In this document: one piece after another, positions 62,494 through 64,000 of the stretch
How positions within the stretch are numbered: position 1 is the stretch's first letter
Layout of the letters: each line of letters starts with the position of its first letter
Origin: Flavobacteriales bacterium
Lineage (GTDB): Bacteria > Bacteroidota > Bacteroidia > Flavobacteriales_F > PHOS-HE28
Direction: 5' to 3'
Length of the DNA stretch: 64,000 nt
Assembly (NCBI GenBank): GCA_016788635.1
Contig: JAEUSU010000019.1
Span: 62,001-126,000 of the forward strand
Translations under genes and position numbers: made by a program
Notes under the pieces: model-generated
What the model was told of the DNA's origin: nothing
Seen by the model: the letters and a program-made list of their open reading frames with translations, nothing else
Database searches by the model: none

Positions 62494-62543
62494 GATCGTT
62501 GGTTTTCGTTCGTCTACAGCGCGCACTTCGCACTGCGCGAAAG

Positions 62544-62574
62544 CCAACATATCCCTGTACGGCACAAGGAACAA
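62544..62574 (-). promoter_or_regulatory. Probable promoter of the T9SS type A gene
   Basis: On the minus strand TTG (62574-62572), a 20-nt spacer and TATGTTGG (62551-62544, one mismatch to TAnnTTTG), 50 nt before ATG 62493. Confidence 0.4.
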
Positions 62575-62620
62575 GCGTCGATCGGGCAACGGTCGATGAA
62601 AGGAAGGAAGCGGGCTCAGC

Positions 62621-62785
62621 TCACGGCACCCGACTGACCACAAGGAAGACCACCTCCACCTCGTTAGGCAGTGTCGTATCCATGATCAGTGTGTGGTACA
62701 CCATACCCAACTCGTCGCGGTCCAGCACAATGCCGGCCACGGAGAGGCCACGATAGACCGGTACGGGTGTGATGATGCCGTTCAC
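62621..62785 (-). CDS. Small protein, 54 aa, unknown
   Basis: The GTG 62785 overlaps the TGA of the upstream small gene by 4 nt (GTGA), a translational-coupling arrangement. The frame is clean: N-terminal MNGIITPVPVYRG, then a mainly hydrophobic and acidic chain ending VFLVVSRVP. No family recognised, and it is short enough to be missed by length cut-offs. The overlap and sensible residue use make it likely real. It may be the partner of the 85-residue protein encoded before it. Confidence 0.6.
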   Translation of the reverse strand: MNGIITPVPVYRGLSVAGIVLDRDELGMVYHTLIMDTTLPNEVEVVFLVVSRVP

Positions 62786-63039
62786 GCGACGCGGCGAAGT
62801 TGAAAGGGCTCCACCACCGAGACCTCGCCATCGAGCACCATCAGGAAGTACTCCTCTCCATCCAGGTCGGTGATGCGCACACGCGTTACCGGCCCGTTCA
62901 CATCACCCGTCTTCACGATGCGCCCGTCCCGGTCACAGATATCGAAGAGGGCATCCTCGCTCCCGGGTTCATAGTCGAACATCAGGAACTTCTCGATCTG
63001 GTCTATGCGCAGGCGGATGGGGCGCGGAGCGGAGTTCAT
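62782..63039 (-). CDS. Small protein, 85 aa, unknown
   Basis: ATG 63039 begins MNSAPRPIRL; the acidic middle (DYEPGSEDALFDICDRDG) and VRITDLDGEEYFLMVLDG suggest a small beta fold. Not recognised. Its stop is overlapped by the 54-residue gene. Extending upstream adds poor sequence, so ATG 63039 is chosen. Confidence 0.7.
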   Translation of the reverse strand: MNSAPRPIRLRIDQIEKFLMFDYEPGSEDALFDICDRDGRIVKTGDVNGPVTRVRITDLDGEEYFLMVLDGEVSVVEPFQLRRVA

Positions 63040-63090
63040 GGTGCGGGTGATACGGAACCGGCACCGCAGGGGTTGCATGGGGAAATGACA

Positions 63091-63122
63091 GGGCCCGGCC
63101 TGCCATGCGGCAGACCGGGCCC
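63091..63122 (-). terminator. Strong hairpin downstream of the 16-codon frame
   Basis: GGGCCCGGCCTGCC (63091-63104) pairs with GGCAGACCGGGCCC (63109-63122) over 14 positions with one mismatch and a 4-nt loop. No T-tract; terminator or attenuator. Confidence 0.55.
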
Positions 63123-63166
63123 CGACCACCAAACCTGCCAGCCTCAATGGCCGGCCTCCATTCCTA

Positions 63167-63217
63167 TCAATTGCCCTGGTCGTTGAAGATCCAGATGGGG
63201 GTACGTGTGCGTTCCAT
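63167..63217 (-). CDS. Possible 16-residue mini-protein
   Basis: ATG 63217 to TGA 63169-63167 gives MERTRTPIWIFNDQGN. It lies between a near-consensus -7 element (TTAGTTTG, 63263-63256) and the strong hairpin, so it could be a leader peptide or a small RNA with an incidental frame. Evidence is only positional. Confidence 0.25.
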   Translation of the reverse strand: MERTRTPIWIFNDQGN

Positions 63218-63368
63218 GGTTCCGAGGGGTTTTCGTTCGCGTGTTCCTTGGATGCCAAACTAAGCGCATGCCATCCGGAAGCCCAGTCGCATGCGAGGAA
63301 CGGTCGGAGGTACACGGTGAACGGGCATGTGTGTGCTCTCGACCATCCTCACTGACCGTGAGGCACGT

Positions 63369-63376
63369 TACTTTTC
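63369..63376 (+). promoter_or_regulatory. -7 element TACTTTTC, response regulator gene
   Basis: One mismatch to TAnnTTTG, 7 nt before ATG 63384. Confidence 0.35.
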
Positions 63377-63383
63377 ACCCGGC

Positions 63384-64000
63384 ATGAACGCACCTCCGCC
63401 TTTGCGCGCAGTGATCGTGGATGACGAGCAGCCCGCACGGGAGAACCTCAGGCTGTTGCTTGAACAGTTCTGCCCACAGGTGCAGGTGGTGGGCACGGGA
63501 GATGGGGTGGTGCAAGGGGCGGAGCGCATACGCACCCACCGGCCCGATGTCCTCTTCCTGGATATCCGAATGCCTTCCGGGGCGGAGGGATTTGACCTGC
63601 TGGACCAACTCGGTGAGGAAGCACCGTTGGTGGTCTTTGTAACCGCGTTCAAGGACTACGCGATCGAGGCCTTCCATGCCCATGCCGTGGACTACCTGCT
63701 CAAACCGATCGATCCGGATGAATTGCAGCGGGCCGTATTGGCCGTTCAGGACCGGATCGGGCAGCTGGACCATGACCCGGAGAAGCGGGAGGCCTACCGG
63801 GAGGACCTGCGCGCCATCTCGCGTGCCGTGGGCACTGCGGGATCGCGCATCACAGTGGACCATGCCCGCGGTTTCAAGCTGTTCGACCCAGGGAGCATCA
63901 CGCATCTGGAGGCTGATGGCAACTGTACCTTGATCCACTTCTCGGATGGTACGCGCTACCTGGATACGCGGACCTTGCGGGTGTATGAAGAGTTGCTGAA
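63384..64000 (+). CDS. LytTR-family response regulator (cut by window end)
   Basis: The visible 205 residues show an N-terminal receiver domain (RAVIVDDEQPARENL with acidic DD, phospho-acceptor aspartate in VLFLDIRMP, VFVTAFKDYA with Thr, DYLLKPID with Lys) and the beginning of a LytTR DNA-binding domain (LFDPGSITHLEADGNCTLIHFSDG). In Bacteroidota these regulators are usually paired with a membrane histidine kinase that should lie just beyond the window. ATG 63384 is clear. Confidence 0.92.
   Translation, partial: MNAPPPLRAVIVDDEQPARENLRLLLEQFCPQVQVVGTGDGVVQGAERIRTHRPDVLFLDIRMPSGAEGFDLLDQLGEEAPLVVFVTAFKDYAIEAFHAHAVDYLLKPIDPDELQRAVLAVQDRIGQLDHDPEKREAYREDLRAISRAVGTAGSRITVDHARGFKLFDPGSITHLEADGNCTLIHFSDGTRYLDTRTLRVYEELL

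Larger units (their letters stand above)
63040..63383. other. 344-nt gap with a hairpin and a possible mini-gene
   Basis: Contains a strong hairpin (63091-63122) and a clean 16-codon frame on the minus strand (63167-63217), plus the promoter of the response regulator at its right end. Otherwise nothing coding is seen. Confidence 0.5.

Noticed and set aside
1-64000. Mobile elements or prophage
   Set aside because: No transposase, integrase, capsid or toxin-antitoxin gene was recognised; only small repeats and one AT-rich edge were seen.

Overview
The window reads as chromosomal DNA of a GC-rich Bacteroidota bacterium, most likely of the Flavobacteriales. The pointers are type IX secretion (T9SS) sorting domains, a DUF4270 lipoprotein beside a one-domain glycogen-synthase-like gene and panC-panD, a one-chain glycyl-tRNA synthetase, a GldL-like peptide, few Shine-Dalgarno sequences, and Bacteroidota-type promoters (TAnnTTTG, here often TAnnTTCG). 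I saw no transposase, integrase, phage gene or CRISPR array. This is reading by eye, so species-level placement is not attempted.

Layout. 1-1080: an AT-richer edge with a partial secreted repeat protein and a small unknown gene, likely acquired. 1150-4866: class Ia ribonucleotide reductase of the type also found in eukaryotes. 5329-11393: DUF3109 protein, glycyl-tRNA synthetase, tRNA-Leu(CAA), dCMP deaminase, a CtpA-type protease, a small lipoprotein, superoxide dismutase and a TM2 protein. 11380-20240: glmS, DUF4270 and the GT5-like gene run leftward; panC, panD, a flippase-like membrane protein, rfaE2, radA and a GrpB-family gene run rightward in tightly overlapping order. 20248-27388: an unknown, a secreted dockerin-like protein, a YciI-like protein, a sigma factor between two membrane proteins, a GreA/GreB-like protein, a double DUF1801 protein, and a propeller lipoprotein. 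27466-35904: rhomboid protease, NAD-type formate dehydrogenase (two subunits), thioredoxin, DUF6132, peroxiredoxin and a Crp/Fnr regulator, all leftward. 36099-52546: STAS-like protein, OmpA lipoprotein, a solute-binding lipoprotein, a 1160-residue outer-membrane protein, ComF, methionine sulfoxide reductase, an Ig-like lipoprotein and a giant T9SS adhesin-like protein. 52553-58185: omega-amidase with its aminotransferase, then sdhCAB. 58270-64000: DUF1801, aminopeptidase P, a GldL-like peptide, a T9SS type A protein, small unknown genes and a LytTR response regulator cut by the window end.

How it fits together. Most of the window is housekeeping: deoxynucleotide supply (RNR, dCMP deaminase), amino sugars, pantothenate, heptose activation, respiration (SDH, formate oxidation to NADH) and redox defence (SOD, thioredoxin, peroxiredoxin, fRMsr). 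The accessory layer is cell-surface: lipoproteins, OMPs and T9SS cargo.

The most interesting signals are not protein families. (1) Promoter -7 elements sit only 4-7 nt before several start codons, implying many leaderless mRNAs. (2) A 32-bp palindromic repeat lies between sdhB and sdhA and again in frame inside the formate dehydrogenase beta subunit. (3) Several unlike low-complexity hairpin repeats lie in gene gaps. (4) The giant T9SS protein has its signal peptide upstream of any normal start codon.
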